This document shows positions 1 through 8,519 of a stretch of 64,000 nt of DNA, one piece after another (the stretch's first letter is position 1; each line of letters opens with the position of its first letter). The notes below the pieces were generated by a model. The model saw only the letters and a list, made by a program, of their open reading frames with translations, made no database searches and had not been told where the DNA came from. A program made the position numbers and the translations under genes. This DNA comes from CAYNEO01 sp964396245. Lineage in GTDB: Bacteria; Zixibacteria; MSB-5A5; GN15; FEB-12. The DNA lies in assembly GCA_964396245.1 (NCBI GenBank), contig CAYNEO010000006.1, forward strand, positions 57,689 to 121,688. Reading direction: 5' to 3'.

Positions 1-302
1 ATTTATCCATGCAAGTGTCAAGCCCGCGCCGTGACCCTTCGAGGCCGAAATAGTCCCAAGAAAAACCGTCGTTAGTTGGTCCGGTTTTCGTACCTGGAAC
101 CGATTTTCAGCCCGGAGTCAAGTGTTAAAACTTGCATCGAGAGTGTTCCGGCGCCTATGTAGTTTTCAGGGGCAGGGGTGTAGTGTGTCCGCGGGACTGC
201 TACCGTGGACGAGCGCCGTAGATAAACGATTTTCGCATCTTGTTCGTCCATGTAGCGTGGGGAACGAACGGAGAGTCTGCTAGCCCGAGAGGCATTTGGA
301 TC
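1..302. other. Leading stretch without a recognised gene
   Basis: No reading frame here shows a convincing protein, and I see no RNA gene or repeat. It probably carries the promoter and leader of the gene at 303, but I could not single out a clear -35/-10 pair. Confidence 0.5.
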
Positions 303-947
303 GTGTCAAACGTCGCAGATCTTAGAAAGCAGTCAATAAGAGTCGTGATATACGCGATTGTCTGTGTGGCAGTATCTCTGGGCGTATTGTCGGCCGACGA
401 GGTATCGTGCGATTTTAATTCCGAGAACCCGAGGGTTTTGCACGCCAAGATGTTTTTTACCGGCGGGCAATACGCCTGCGCCGAGGAGGAACTGAAAGCT
501 CTACTTGACAAACCGGACATTAATCAGCATACCGCGGCCGACGCTCACATGTTGCTGGCGGCGGTATACTTTCAAACTATTGACGGCGGAAATGCCCGGC
601 GGCAGAAGACGCGGGAGCAGTTCATTCTGGGCCTTCGCGCCGACCGGAATTGGAGCGGTAATCTGGCAGTCAGCTCGGCCGAATTTATCACGATTTTTAA
701 CGATGCGCGAGAGCTGGTAAACTGGCTGTACAAGGAATCGCCGGAACTGTTTGCATCCGACACCGTGGCGGAAGAGCAAGTGACGGAAGCGGTTGCGACA
801 AAAAAACCATGGTACAAACGGTGGTGGGCCCTGGCCTCGGGAGTCGGCGTGGCAGTGCTCGCCGGGGCGATAATTCTCGGTGGCGGCAACAATGGAAACA
901 TAACTCCCGAGGATACGCTTCCCGATTTCCCGCCGACGCCAAACTGA
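303..947 (+). CDS. Exported or membrane-anchored hypothetical protein with C-terminal membrane span
   Basis: Unrecognised protein of 214 residues from the GTG at 303. This start is chosen over the in-frame start at 240 because GAGAGG lies about 10 bases upstream and it puts a hydrophobic signal-like segment (VVIYAIVCVAVSLGVLSA) near the N-terminus. The middle region, with alternating helices (FFTGGQYACAEEELKALL, then AADAHMLLAAVYF), looks like a small TPR-type helical repeat. A basic, Trp-rich stretch (KKPWYKRWW) precedes a second hydrophobic segment near residues 175-192 and a Gly/Asn/Pro tail. It is the first of three consecutive + strand envelope genes. A role in envelope assembly is inference only. 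Confidence 0.65.
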   Translation: MSNVADLRKQSIRVVIYAIVCVAVSLGVLSADEVSCDFNSENPRVLHAKMFFTGGQYACAEEELKALLDKPDINQHTAADAHMLLAAVYFQTIDGGNARRQKTREQFILGLRADRNWSGNLAVSSAEFITIFNDARELVNWLYKESPELFASDTVAEEQVTEAVATKKPWYKRWWALASGVGVAVLAGAIILGGGNNGNITPEDTLPDFPPTPN

Positions 948-1036
948 AAAAAAGCGCCTGCGGATGCAACCGGTGACCCGGTGAAACGCGTTTAGTATAT
1001 AGAAGCGCAGGGATGGCCTTAATATGAGGGAACAGA

Positions 1037-2059
1037 ATGGGAATAATTGCTAAAGTAACCTCCTTTACATTCGTAATCGTCTTCTTGATCACCGGATCGC
1101 TAATCGCACAGGCCCCGGGGACAATTGTCTATCAGGGTCGCCTGACGGATGTGGCCGGCAATCCGATCACGTCGCCACAGACGGTGATCTTTTCGATATA
1201 CAGCGTGCCGACCGGCGGGCTGGTGCGATGGGACGAGACGCTGACGATTCAGCCGGATGCCGAAGGTGTCTTTATCGTTGAACTGGGGACTATTGACACG
1301 ACCCTGGCATCGGTATTCTCCGGCGGCAAGAGGTACCTGGGTATCAAAATCGGGATGGACGACGAGATGTCGCCGCGACAGCTGCTGACCTCGACGCCCT
1401 ATGCGATGCATGCCCAGAGCATCCCTGACGAGTCGGTGACAACGAATCGCCTCGCGGACAGTTCGGTTACGACGGTAAAGCTGGTTGAAGGAGCGGTGAC
1501 ATCGTACAGCGTCAAAGATAACAGCCTGACCGATGTCGACATCCTGGACGAGCCCGGTATCGCGTTCACGATGTTGCAGCCGCCGAATACGTTTCTGCTC
1601 ATTCCTGCGGGAACCAATGCGCTCGATTCCATAAAGGTCACGGCGCCGGCGCCCGGTTACGTGTATGTGTGGGCACAGGCAGAAATCGCAGTTGACCACA
1701 AGGCAGGGACCGTGGATCAACTGATTTTCCAGGTGACGCCGAACCAGGACACGATTATTCCCAACAACTACGGATTTGCCATGATCATGCTGCCGGCTGA
1801 AATGCCGACGCAGTCGCCGACGTCGTCCTATATCTATCCGGTTGACGCCCACCGAACGTTCCAGGTGAGCGCCGCGGGAGAGTATACATTTTACTTTAAC
1901 GCCAAAGTATCCTCGGGTGGCGGCAACAACGATGCGTTTTTCAATCTGCAGATGACCGCAATGTATTTCCCCACGGCGTATGGCCCGGTCAACCTGTCTC
2001 CTCCGCCTCCTTCGAATGGGGAGCAGGTACTGCAACCAAACAGGGAGGTTAGCGACTGA
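1037..2059 (+). CDS. Secreted tail-fibre-like protein
   Basis: Protein of 340 residues with a clear signal peptide (hydrophobic core FTFVIVFLITGSLIA, cleavage near AQA). The start has GAGGGAACAG just upstream. The N-terminal part (residues 28-125: IVYQGRLTD, then F-S-I-Y, then S-T-P-Y-A-M-H-A) resembles a domain common in secreted proteins of FCB and delta-type bacteria and reminiscent of tail-fibre chaperone-type folds. It is followed by short repeats of the D-x-S-V-T-T-x-K-L type (residues about 133-170), typical of beta-helical fibre stalks, and a C-terminal beta-rich head. Function is unknown; surface adhesion or structure is inference. Its stop precedes the next start by about 30 bases, so the two are probably co-transcribed. 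Confidence 0.7.
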   Translation: MGIIAKVTSFTFVIVFLITGSLIAQAPGTIVYQGRLTDVAGNPITSPQTVIFSIYSVPTGGLVRWDETLTIQPDAEGVFIVELGTIDTTLASVFSGGKRYLGIKIGMDDEMSPRQLLTSTPYAMHAQSIPDESVTTNRLADSSVTTVKLVEGAVTSYSVKDNSLTDVDILDEPGIAFTMLQPPNTFLLIPAGTNALDSIKVTAPAPGYVYVWAQAEIAVDHKAGTVDQLIFQVTPNQDTIIPNNYGFAMIMLPAEMPTQSPTSSYIYPVDAHRTFQVSAAGEYTFYFNAKVSSGGGNNDAFFNLQMTAMYFPTAYGPVNLSPPPPSNGEQVLQPNREVSD

Positions 2060-2090
2060 CCGGTATTACGGCCGCCATGGAAAGGCAGAT

Positions 2091-4022
2091 ATGAGGTCCG
2101 TGTTATACATAGCAGATCGACCGCGATTCCTGGCCGGCGCCGGGTCACGAGCCGGATTGTGCCTGGTCCTGGGAATACTGGTCGTACTGCTGGGCGCCGG
2201 AAATCTTCTGGCGCAGGCTTCGAGTGACAATTACACCCTTACCAGTTCGTCTCTCGGGTCGGGCGGCGGACCATCCGCCAGCGATGCATTTTCTGTCATC
2301 GGAAGCATATCGACCGGAGGAGCGGTGGTTTCGTCGGCCGGCGACAGGGCGTTATACAGCGGGATCCTGGTTCTCAATTACGGGGTTGGAGGAACGTTTC
2401 TCGCCTATTACGACGGCCATCACACGGACACCGTCGAAGTGAGCAGCCATACTGTCAAGATCGCCTACGGCGGGGGCGAAGGACCGGTCACGGGAACACT
2501 CTATTCTCGTTTGGGGGGCCAGAGGACATTTTCCAACGGTGAACTGAGTTCCGGCGAGGGTGATACGCTGGTGATCGAGATCCCGGCTGAGCGGCTTACC
2601 CCCCGGGGCCTGGAGTTCTATTTCGTCCTTGAACGAGGCCGGTATACGCGCAATCTGGGCAGCGATCAATCCCCGTATGTGTATATCACCCATGTAACGA
2701 ATGAGACCGGCAGGCGCCCGACCGCCACTCCCGATGCCCGGTACAGGATGGTGGGAGTGCCGCTGAATATCCAGGGCTCCAATTCGGTTACGGCGGTCTT
2801 TGCAGACGATCTTGGGGCACCCGACCCGAGGAAATGGCGACTCGGCAGTTACGTCAATCCCGGCGATTCGATCGCCGAATTCCCGGATGCCGCGCCGGTG
2901 ACTCCCAGCCGGGCCTACTGGCTGATAACAAATAACCGAACACGTTATGGCGCCGAGGGATTCACGGTGCGACCGGACCGGGAGCATGAAGGCACAGGCT
3001 ATTATACTGTCCCTCTTCGCAGGGGTTGGAACCAAGTGGCGAATCCATTCCCGTTCGACCTGGATTGGCGACAGACATTACTCGAGAAAGACGGGCTGAT
3101 CTCCGGGCATGATTCGATCCTGATCGACGACAATGCATACTGGTATTCGGGGTCGGGTTATTTCCTGATAAACACACTCCTGGCGTGGGAAGGCTTCTTT
3201 GTGTTTGTCAAAAAGGCGGGCGTCAGCCTGCTGTTACCTTACCGGGAATCCTCGATGGGAAGCAACAAGCGCGTATCCGAGCCGCTGGCAACATCGGCGC
3301 CCAAAGGCGATTGGCTGATTGAATTCAAACTGGAGGCCGACGGGCTTGTGGATGAGGGGAATTTCGCGGGGGTTTGGCAATCGGCAGACGAGGGGGCCGA
3401 TGATTTTGATGCCCCGGATCCGCCATCGGCGCCGGGTGGCCCCAGTCTGGGCTTTCGCCTCCCGGATAACGACCCGTATCTCCGGCGCTGTGATATTCGC
3501 GCGCCGTTTGAGGACGGGACGACCTGGGATGTTCGGATGGCGTATGCCCGCGGCCGGACATTAACCGTGACCGGCATTGAGGATCTGCCCGAGAAGTTCC
3601 AGGCGGTGTTGATTCTGGATGTCGGGCAGGCGTCGACCCTTACCGAGGGTGCGGTGATCGAGATACCTCCCGATGTCCGGTCGGCAAGACTCGTGGTCGG
3701 CGACCAGAATTTCACCGCCGAGGAGGTGGCATCGGTCCTGCCGCAGGATTACGAATTGATGCAGAACTTCCCTAACCCGTTCAATCCGTACACCAATATT
3801 CGGTTCGGTCTGCCGTACGCGACCAACGTGCTGCTGGAAGTTTACAACCTTCTCGGGCAACGTGTAACGACGCTCGTGAACGGCCCGATGGACGCCGGCA
3901 CGCACACGGTGATCTGGAACGGTATCGATGCCGACGGGCGGCAGGTGGCGACCGGGGTCTATTTCTATCGTCTGACGACGCCGGACTATACCGACGTCAA
4001 GAAGATGCTGCTGCTCAAGTAA
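2091..4022 (+). CDS. Large secreted protein with type IX-type C-terminal sorting domain
   Basis: Protein of 643 residues from ATG 2091 (AAAGG about 6 bases upstream; the longer frame from 1980 overlaps the preceding gene and lacks support). A long basic and hydrophobic signal segment ends at LLAQA. The body is beta-rich, with W-N-Q-V-A-N-P-F motifs seen in secreted FCB proteins. The last 90 residues are a classical sorting/FlgD-Ig-like tail: QNFPNPFNPYTNIRF, then YNLLGQRV, then the GVYFYRL ending. In known systems this tail targets proteins through the type IX secretion pathway and is removed on export or anchoring. No type IX machinery gene is in this window. The passenger function is not recognisable. 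Confidence 0.8.
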   Translation: MRSVLYIADRPRFLAGAGSRAGLCLVLGILVVLLGAGNLLAQASSDNYTLTSSSLGSGGGPSASDAFSVIGSISTGGAVVSSAGDRALYSGILVLNYGVGGTFLAYYDGHHTDTVEVSSHTVKIAYGGGEGPVTGTLYSRLGGQRTFSNGELSSGEGDTLVIEIPAERLTPRGLEFYFVLERGRYTRNLGSDQSPYVYITHVTNETGRRPTATPDARYRMVGVPLNIQGSNSVTAVFADDLGAPDPRKWRLGSYVNPGDSIAEFPDAAPVTPSRAYWLITNNRTRYGAEGFTVRPDREHEGTGYYTVPLRRGWNQVANPFPFDLDWRQTLLEKDGLISGHDSILIDDNAYWYSGSGYFLINTLLAWEGFFVFVKKAGVSLLLPYRESSMGSNKRVSEPLATSAPKGDWLIEFKLEADGLVDEGNFAGVWQSADEGADDFDAPDPPSAPGGPSLGFRLPDNDPYLRRCDIRAPFEDGTTWDVRMAYARGRTLTVTGIEDLPEKFQAVLILDVGQASTLTEGAVIEIPPDVRSARLVVGDQNFTAEEVASVLPQDYELMQNFPNPFNPYTNIRFGLPYATNVLLEVYNLLGQRVTTLVNGPMDAGTHTVIWNGIDADGRQVATGVYFYRLTTPDYTDVKKMLLLK

Positions 4023-4107
4023 ACTCCATTTACACGGAATAGATCGGAAGAGTGTCGGCCAATGGGGGCTTTTGGCCGCCGGCATCCTTTTGAGAGTCAA
4101 CTTGTGG

Positions 4108-4137
4108 TTGACGGGTGCACGGAGTTGTGTTTATACT
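4108..4137 (+). promoter_or_regulatory. Sigma70-type promoter for the T6SS effector module
   Basis: A -35 box TTGACG (4108-4113) and a -10 box TATACT (4132-4137) are separated by 18 bases; each matches consensus at 5 of 6 positions. It lies about 41 bases upstream of the GTG start of the PAAR gene, and an AAAGGA ribosome site lies in between. It is the best promoter match seen ahead of the secretion cluster. Confidence 0.6.
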
Positions 4138-4178
4138 AGTGCTTACCGGATAAATCTCTCAATCAAAGGAATGGACCC

Positions 4179-5279
4179 GTGGGAAAACCAGCGGCACGCC
4201 TCGGCGATTCGACAGCGCACGGCGGAAGTATTGTGGCGGGAGCCCCGACGGTGCTTATTGGCGGCCAGCCGGCGGCTCGTGTCGGTGACATGCATGTCTG
4301 TCCTATGCAGACGCCCGCAGTGCCGCCGATTCCTCATGTTGGCGGACCCATCATGCCGCCCGGTTGCCCGACAGTGCTCATTTGCGGTCAGCCGGCGGCG
4401 TGTGTCGGTGACATGGCAACCTGCACCGGTCCTCCCGACACCATCCTTCCTCCCGGCTGCCCGACAGTCCTGATCGGATCCGGCGGGGGCGGCGGCGGTG
4501 GGGGCGGCGGCGGCGGGATGAAAAAGTCCGCGATGAAGTCGAAAGATGTCGCGGTGAAAAAGACAGCCACGTCGAAATCGGAGGACAGCCAGTCCGATAC
4601 GGAGGATCACTTCCTGGTGGTGAAATTTGTCGACAAGGGCGGTCACCCGATAAGCGACGTGGGTTACACGGTTAAGTCACCCGACAATGAACAGACCGGC
4701 GGTCGTCTCTCGGGGCAGGTGAAAAGCACCGGTGTCAAGGAAGGCGACTACGAAGTTGCGCTGAAAACCATTACGAAAGCCGAGTGGTCGACAAAAGAGG
4801 CGTCGGTCGGTGATAAAGTTAAACTGCTGGTCGAAACGGCCGGGATCGACGCCGGTGAGAAGCTTGCCCTTACCGTGTATATTCGCGACAGAAACTTTGC
4901 CGATCACGTGCTGGAGACTATTGAGAGCGAAGTCGGGAACGACAAGGTCGAAGAAGAATGGGAACTTCGGATAGCCGACGCGTATCTGGAGGATCAGGAC
5001 GGCAAAGAAGGCAAGGCGTACTCGTATCCCACGTTCTATTTCACGGCTGCCACCGGTGAGATCAAGACGCGATCCGGTATCCTGACCTACAAGGACTACC
5101 TGGAACTGGAACTCAAGGACGAGGATGACAAACCGGCAGCCAACGTTAAATACAAAGTGTATCTCAGGAATGGTTTGATCCGGGAAGGCAGACTGGACTC
5201 CAACGGCTATGCCAAGGAGGAGAATATTCCTCCGGGCAAGGTCGATGTTGCGTTTGACGTTCGCGACACCGAAGAGTAA
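4179..5279 (+). CDS. PAAR spike-tip protein with polyglycine linker and Ig-like C-terminal module
   Basis: Caps the VgrG spike of a T6SS and carries cargo to target cells. Start is GTG 4179 with AAAGGA 8 bases upstream. Residues 1-101 are a full PAAR domain with three G-x-P-A-A-R/C-x-G-D or C-P-T-V-L-I repeats, beginning with AARLGDSTAH, which fits the AARxxDxxxH prePAAR-type motif. Residues 102-113 are twelve consecutive glycines, followed by a Lys/Ser-rich linker. Residues about 140-366 are beta-rich: an Ig-like segment (KAEWSTKEASVGDKVKLLV) and a terminal carboxypeptidase-regulatory-like domain (DEDDKPAANVKYKVYL). The same two-part module forms most of the protein at 10267. No transmembrane region is visible. 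An ATG directly after the glycine run (4518) could be an internal start, but nothing proves it. Confidence 0.9.
   Translation: MGKPAARLGDSTAHGGSIVAGAPTVLIGGQPAARVGDMHVCPMQTPAVPPIPHVGGPIMPPGCPTVLICGQPAACVGDMATCTGPPDTILPPGCPTVLIGSGGGGGGGGGGGGMKKSAMKSKDVAVKKTATSKSEDSQSDTEDHFLVVKFVDKGGHPISDVGYTVKSPDNEQTGGRLSGQVKSTGVKEGDYEVALKTITKAEWSTKEASVGDKVKLLVETAGIDAGEKLALTVYIRDRNFADHVLETIESEVGNDKVEEEWELRIADAYLEDQDGKEGKAYSYPTFYFTAATGEIKTRSGILTYKDYLELELKDEDDKPAANVKYKVYLRNGLIREGRLDSNGYAKEENIPPGKVDVAFDVRDTEE
4482..4517 (+). repeat. GGN codon run encoding twelve glycines
   Basis: Twelve glycine codons in a row inside the PAAR gene join the spike domain to the C-terminal module. A GC-rich run of this kind is prone to slippage, which could vary linker length or switch the C-terminal module out of frame. 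Confidence 0.8.
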
Positions 5280-5300
5280 AATCACCCTGCATTAGAATCG

Positions 5301-8300
5301 ATGCCAAAATCAGTTTCGCACACCAAATCGAGCCTCACTCTCAAACGGGTAGCGGTCGACATTCTTGAATTTGGTCCCGGGCTGTTTCACGAGGAGAGCC
5401 CGGTATTGATGCCGGCGCTCACGGGCAGGGACAATCAGGCCAAGGCACTCGGTATCAAGACACTGGGGGCGGTTTTCAAACAATACGAGTTCGACCCGCG
5501 CAAGCGAGCGGTGATTGCCTCGCACACGGATACCGGCGGCGACACGAAAGAGAAATTCCAGCTATCCGAGCTGAGGGCTAAAAATGTGCGGTGGCTGCTG
5601 ACCGGAGACATCAACTACTGGTCGAGGCTGTCGACAGCCAATCACACGATCAAGGACTGCAAGCGAATCATGTATTACTTTCGGGAAACGCGGGATTGGG
5701 ACTGCGACCCGGGGGCAATCGATGATTCGTACAAGGACATGGCCCACAAGGCAACGAAGGCGTTCTTTCGGGAGTGCAAACTGCCGAAGAGCGAAGCCCT
5801 GGCTGATGCGGTCAAGAAGGACGAGAAGCACCGCTGGCCGCTTTCGGCCTGGAAAGCGGTCTATCGGTTGTACCAGGATGAGATTCGACGGGCGCTGGGG
5901 ATATCCGCAGTCGAGTTGAAGAAACGGCGGAAGCAGTCGCTGAAGTTCGTGGGGACGTTCAAAAAGTATGTCGCCTGCGGAGAGTCATTCCCTCTGACGG
6001 AGCCAAAGAAGGACAACGGGTACAATGACAAAAAAGAGCGGCGGGTGGAAATCCTGTTTTTTTACAACGATGAAGCCCCGGGGGTACGCAAGGGTTCTCC
6101 CGGGTACAGCTGCCCGTCGGGAGGCACCAGAAAACACGTCGCGAAAGAATGCCCGATCTATTTTGCAAAGCACCTTAAGGCCACGTATCTCGATCCGGAA
6201 TTCGAGCTGAAGGCAATCGCGTACCACCTGAAGTTCGTCTACTACAACCGGGTGAAGGAAGCATTGACCCCGGTGCCGGATGGTCTCAAGATAAAGGCCT
6301 ATACATACGAAACCGTCGGCAGGAGAAAGAACAGGAAGGAAATCGAAGCCTTTTCCGGCTGGCACGACGGCGTCTACATGGTGAAGGTCAAGGACGAGAA
6401 TCGCGACAGTATCTATTTTGAATTCAAGACGCCGAAGCCGAAGGATGAAAACCAGCTCTCGCAGTGGTGGGTCTATATATCTGACAAGAACACCGATCCC
6501 GTCATCAGACAGAGCACGCCGGTCGATGTGAAGCGGCTATTCAACAAGGAACTGCACAAGCGCATCCACTATTATGATTTGCCGATGGAATGGTCATCGG
6601 AGAATTACTGGACCCGGTACCAGAACAGCATGACGGTCGGTGAAGCGTTCGACGAAGTGATGAAGACCAAGCTGTCGCTGAAGCCTTATGGCGCCAAGAC
6701 CACATCGGCCAACTCTCCCCTCATGTTCTCGCTCGACGATGTCGTTCTCACCGATGGAACCGGGAAACAGACGGTGCAGGATCAAGATCAGGCTGGTGCG
6801 GCGAAGGCGCTGGGTGACGATTCGCGGATTACCTTACTCTACCTGGACAAAGCGGAGAAGTTCAAAGTCAAGGTGTACAAGCCGCGGGAGAAGGCGGCGT
6901 ATTTCAGTGAGGTGGAATTCAAGCGAAATCTCATTTACGATGTTGATCCTGCCGTTGGCGTGGTGGTATTCTGTAGCGCGTTTTATCACATTCATGATCG
7001 TCGTACCGAACGCGCAGGTGGGTTGGATTTCTCGAAGGGGCATATCCTTGGGGCGCGCGCTGCCAGACTCGATGATAACGAAGTCAGCTACAAAAGATCA
7101 TTTCGCGGCACCGACGGCAGTGATGAGGTGACCAAAGCATACCTGGCTTTGTACTGCGGTGACTACGATCTGCACTATGTGCATCACTGGGGACTTGACG
7201 GCGCCCGACCGGTCAGCGCGCTCATATTGCACTGGTCGTGCCGCCTGACGGTCGACGGCGCGCAGGGCGGGGTTGCGGCCGACAAGAAGAACTTCGCTGA
7301 AGAAGGTTTCGAGAACGCCATGGTTCGTCTCAATGCCAAGGACTATGAGTTCGAGGCGCTCAGCGGGCCGAAAAATACACGCATCAAGATGTCGGTTCTT
7401 CTCGAGGTCAAACTCGACTCGCGCGGCGGCAAGAACAAGACGGACATCACGCTGGTAAGCGACGAGACCGGCAGCTCGATCAATATCACCGACGGTAACG
7501 CTACGTTTCGCCACAGCGCCTATGCGGAAGAGACCGTACCGTTTGGAGGGACTTCGCCGGATCCTCTCAACAGCAAGGCGGATTACGACGGAAGCAAAAC
7601 CAAGCGGCTGACGGTGGCACACGAGCAGGGACATGCCTCGGGCTGGGACGACGATTACACGCAATCAGTCTCCGGTTATTATCCGCTCGTTCGTTACAGT
7701 CAGGCCAACCTCGGCTGGCCGTATTCCATCGATGAGTTGTCGATCATGAAGAGCAATCATGCCACCCGCATGCGTCATTTCTGGGGCTTTGTGAACTGGA
7801 TCAACGACGAAGCGGCCGCTGGAAAACACCTGAACGGCTTTCTGGACGGGACGGCGTTCCAGATTCTGCACAAGGATATTCGTTTTGAACTGACGAAAGC
7901 GAAGTATCGGAATATTTACACGGCAGCATATGACTCGGGCAGCGATAACACGGCCAACGCCCCGTCTCGCATGGACCTGCTTCTGTACAAGATCGGCAAC
8001 GATGAATTCGCCAATACACTGACCGGTTCACAAAAGTACACCGGGCTGCTGGCGGTCAGGATCAAAATATCGGTCGCATTTGTCGACGGTGACCCGACCG
8101 AGCCTGACGAACAGTGGACCAATGCATGGAAGGGCCAGTGGCTGAGAGCGTTCAATCAACGTTGTCGCGCGATGACGGATCAGAAATTCCGCGTTGCCTG
8201 CGGTGACAGCACTAATGATTTTGCCAATACATATGTATTCGTTCTCCCGCATTTCGAGGTGAGAGACGATGCAACCGATGCGGCCGGTGCAGGTACGCAT

Positions 8301-8519
8301 TATGAATTAGAGGTGACGCTGGATTACAGCGATTCGTATTCCCGGACCGGAGGGAAAATCGAGGTCGGCAGTTCGGTCGACAACCGGCGAATCGTGCGAG
8401 GATTGTTCGGCCTCGATGCCGGGCTCGGGGACCTGACCACCGACAACCTGGCCGACCTCGTCAAGTGGATGAAGCACAACACGGTTGCTAACGGCACGTT
8501 TGCGGCACAGTCTTTGTGA
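5301..8519 (+). CDS. Putative T6SS effector: OmpA-like domain plus metzincin-type metallopeptidase region
   Basis: Protein of 1072 residues. Residues about 10-110 resemble an OmpA/MotB peptidoglycan-binding domain (AVIASHTDTGGDTKEKFQLS followed by ELRAKNVRWLL). The middle is unrecognised and rich in Lys and aromatic residues. At residues 774-784 is HEQGHASGWDD, fitting the metzincin zinc-binding consensus HExxHxxGxxH/D with Asp as third ligand. About 30 residues later comes S-I-M-K (Met816), a candidate Met-turn. Neither end has a signal peptide, as expected for cargo of a contractile injector. It starts 21 bases after the PAAR gene, so it is probably translated with its tip. Likely role: a cell-wall- or protein-degrading effector. 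The zinc motif is seen; substrate and toxicity are inference. Confidence 0.75.
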   Translation: MPKSVSHTKSSLTLKRVAVDILEFGPGLFHEESPVLMPALTGRDNQAKALGIKTLGAVFKQYEFDPRKRAVIASHTDTGGDTKEKFQLSELRAKNVRWLLTGDINYWSRLSTANHTIKDCKRIMYYFRETRDWDCDPGAIDDSYKDMAHKATKAFFRECKLPKSEALADAVKKDEKHRWPLSAWKAVYRLYQDEIRRALGISAVELKKRRKQSLKFVGTFKKYVACGESFPLTEPKKDNGYNDKKERRVEILFFYNDEAPGVRKGSPGYSCPSGGTRKHVAKECPIYFAKHLKATYLDPEFELKAIAYHLKFVYYNRVKEALTPVPDGLKIKAYTYETVGRRKNRKEIEAFSGWHDGVYMVKVKDENRDSIYFEFKTPKPKDENQLSQWWVYISDKNTDPVIRQSTPVDVKRLFNKELHKRIHYYDLPMEWSSENYWTRYQNSMTVGEAFDEVMKTKLSLKPYGAKTTSANSPLMFSLDDVVLTDGTGKQTVQDQDQAGAAKALGDDSRITLLYLDKAEKFKVKVYKPREKAAYFSEVEFKRNLIYDVDPAVGVVVFCSAFYHIHDRRTERAGGLDFSKGHILGARAARLDDNEVSYKRSFRGTDGSDEVTKAYLALYCGDYDLHYVHHWGLDGARPVSALILHWSCRLTVDGAQGGVAADKKNFAEEGFENAMVRLNAKDYEFEALSGPKNTRIKMSVLLEVKLDSRGGKNKTDITLVSDETGSSINITDGNATFRHSAYAEETVPFGGTSPDPLNSKADYDGSKTKRLTVAHEQGHASGWDDDYTQSVSGYYPLVRYSQANLGWPYSIDELSIMKSNHATRMRHFWGFVNWINDEAAAGKHLNGFLDGTAFQILHKDIRFELTKAKYRNIYTAAYDSGSDNTANAPSRMDLLLYKIGNDEFANTLTGSQKYTGLLAVRIKISVAFVDGDPTEPDEQWTNAWKGQWLRAFNQRCRAMTDQKFRVACGDSTNDFANTYVFVLPHFEVRDDATDAAGAGTHYELEVTLDYSDSYSRTGGKIEVGSSVDNRRIVRGLFGLDAGLGDLTTDNLADLVKWMKHNTVANGTFAAQSL

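Noticed and set aside
1100..2035. Long open frame on the - strand opposite the tail-fibre-like gene
   Set aside because: Arg/His-rich composition typical of a shadow frame; the + strand product has a clear signal peptide and domain pattern.
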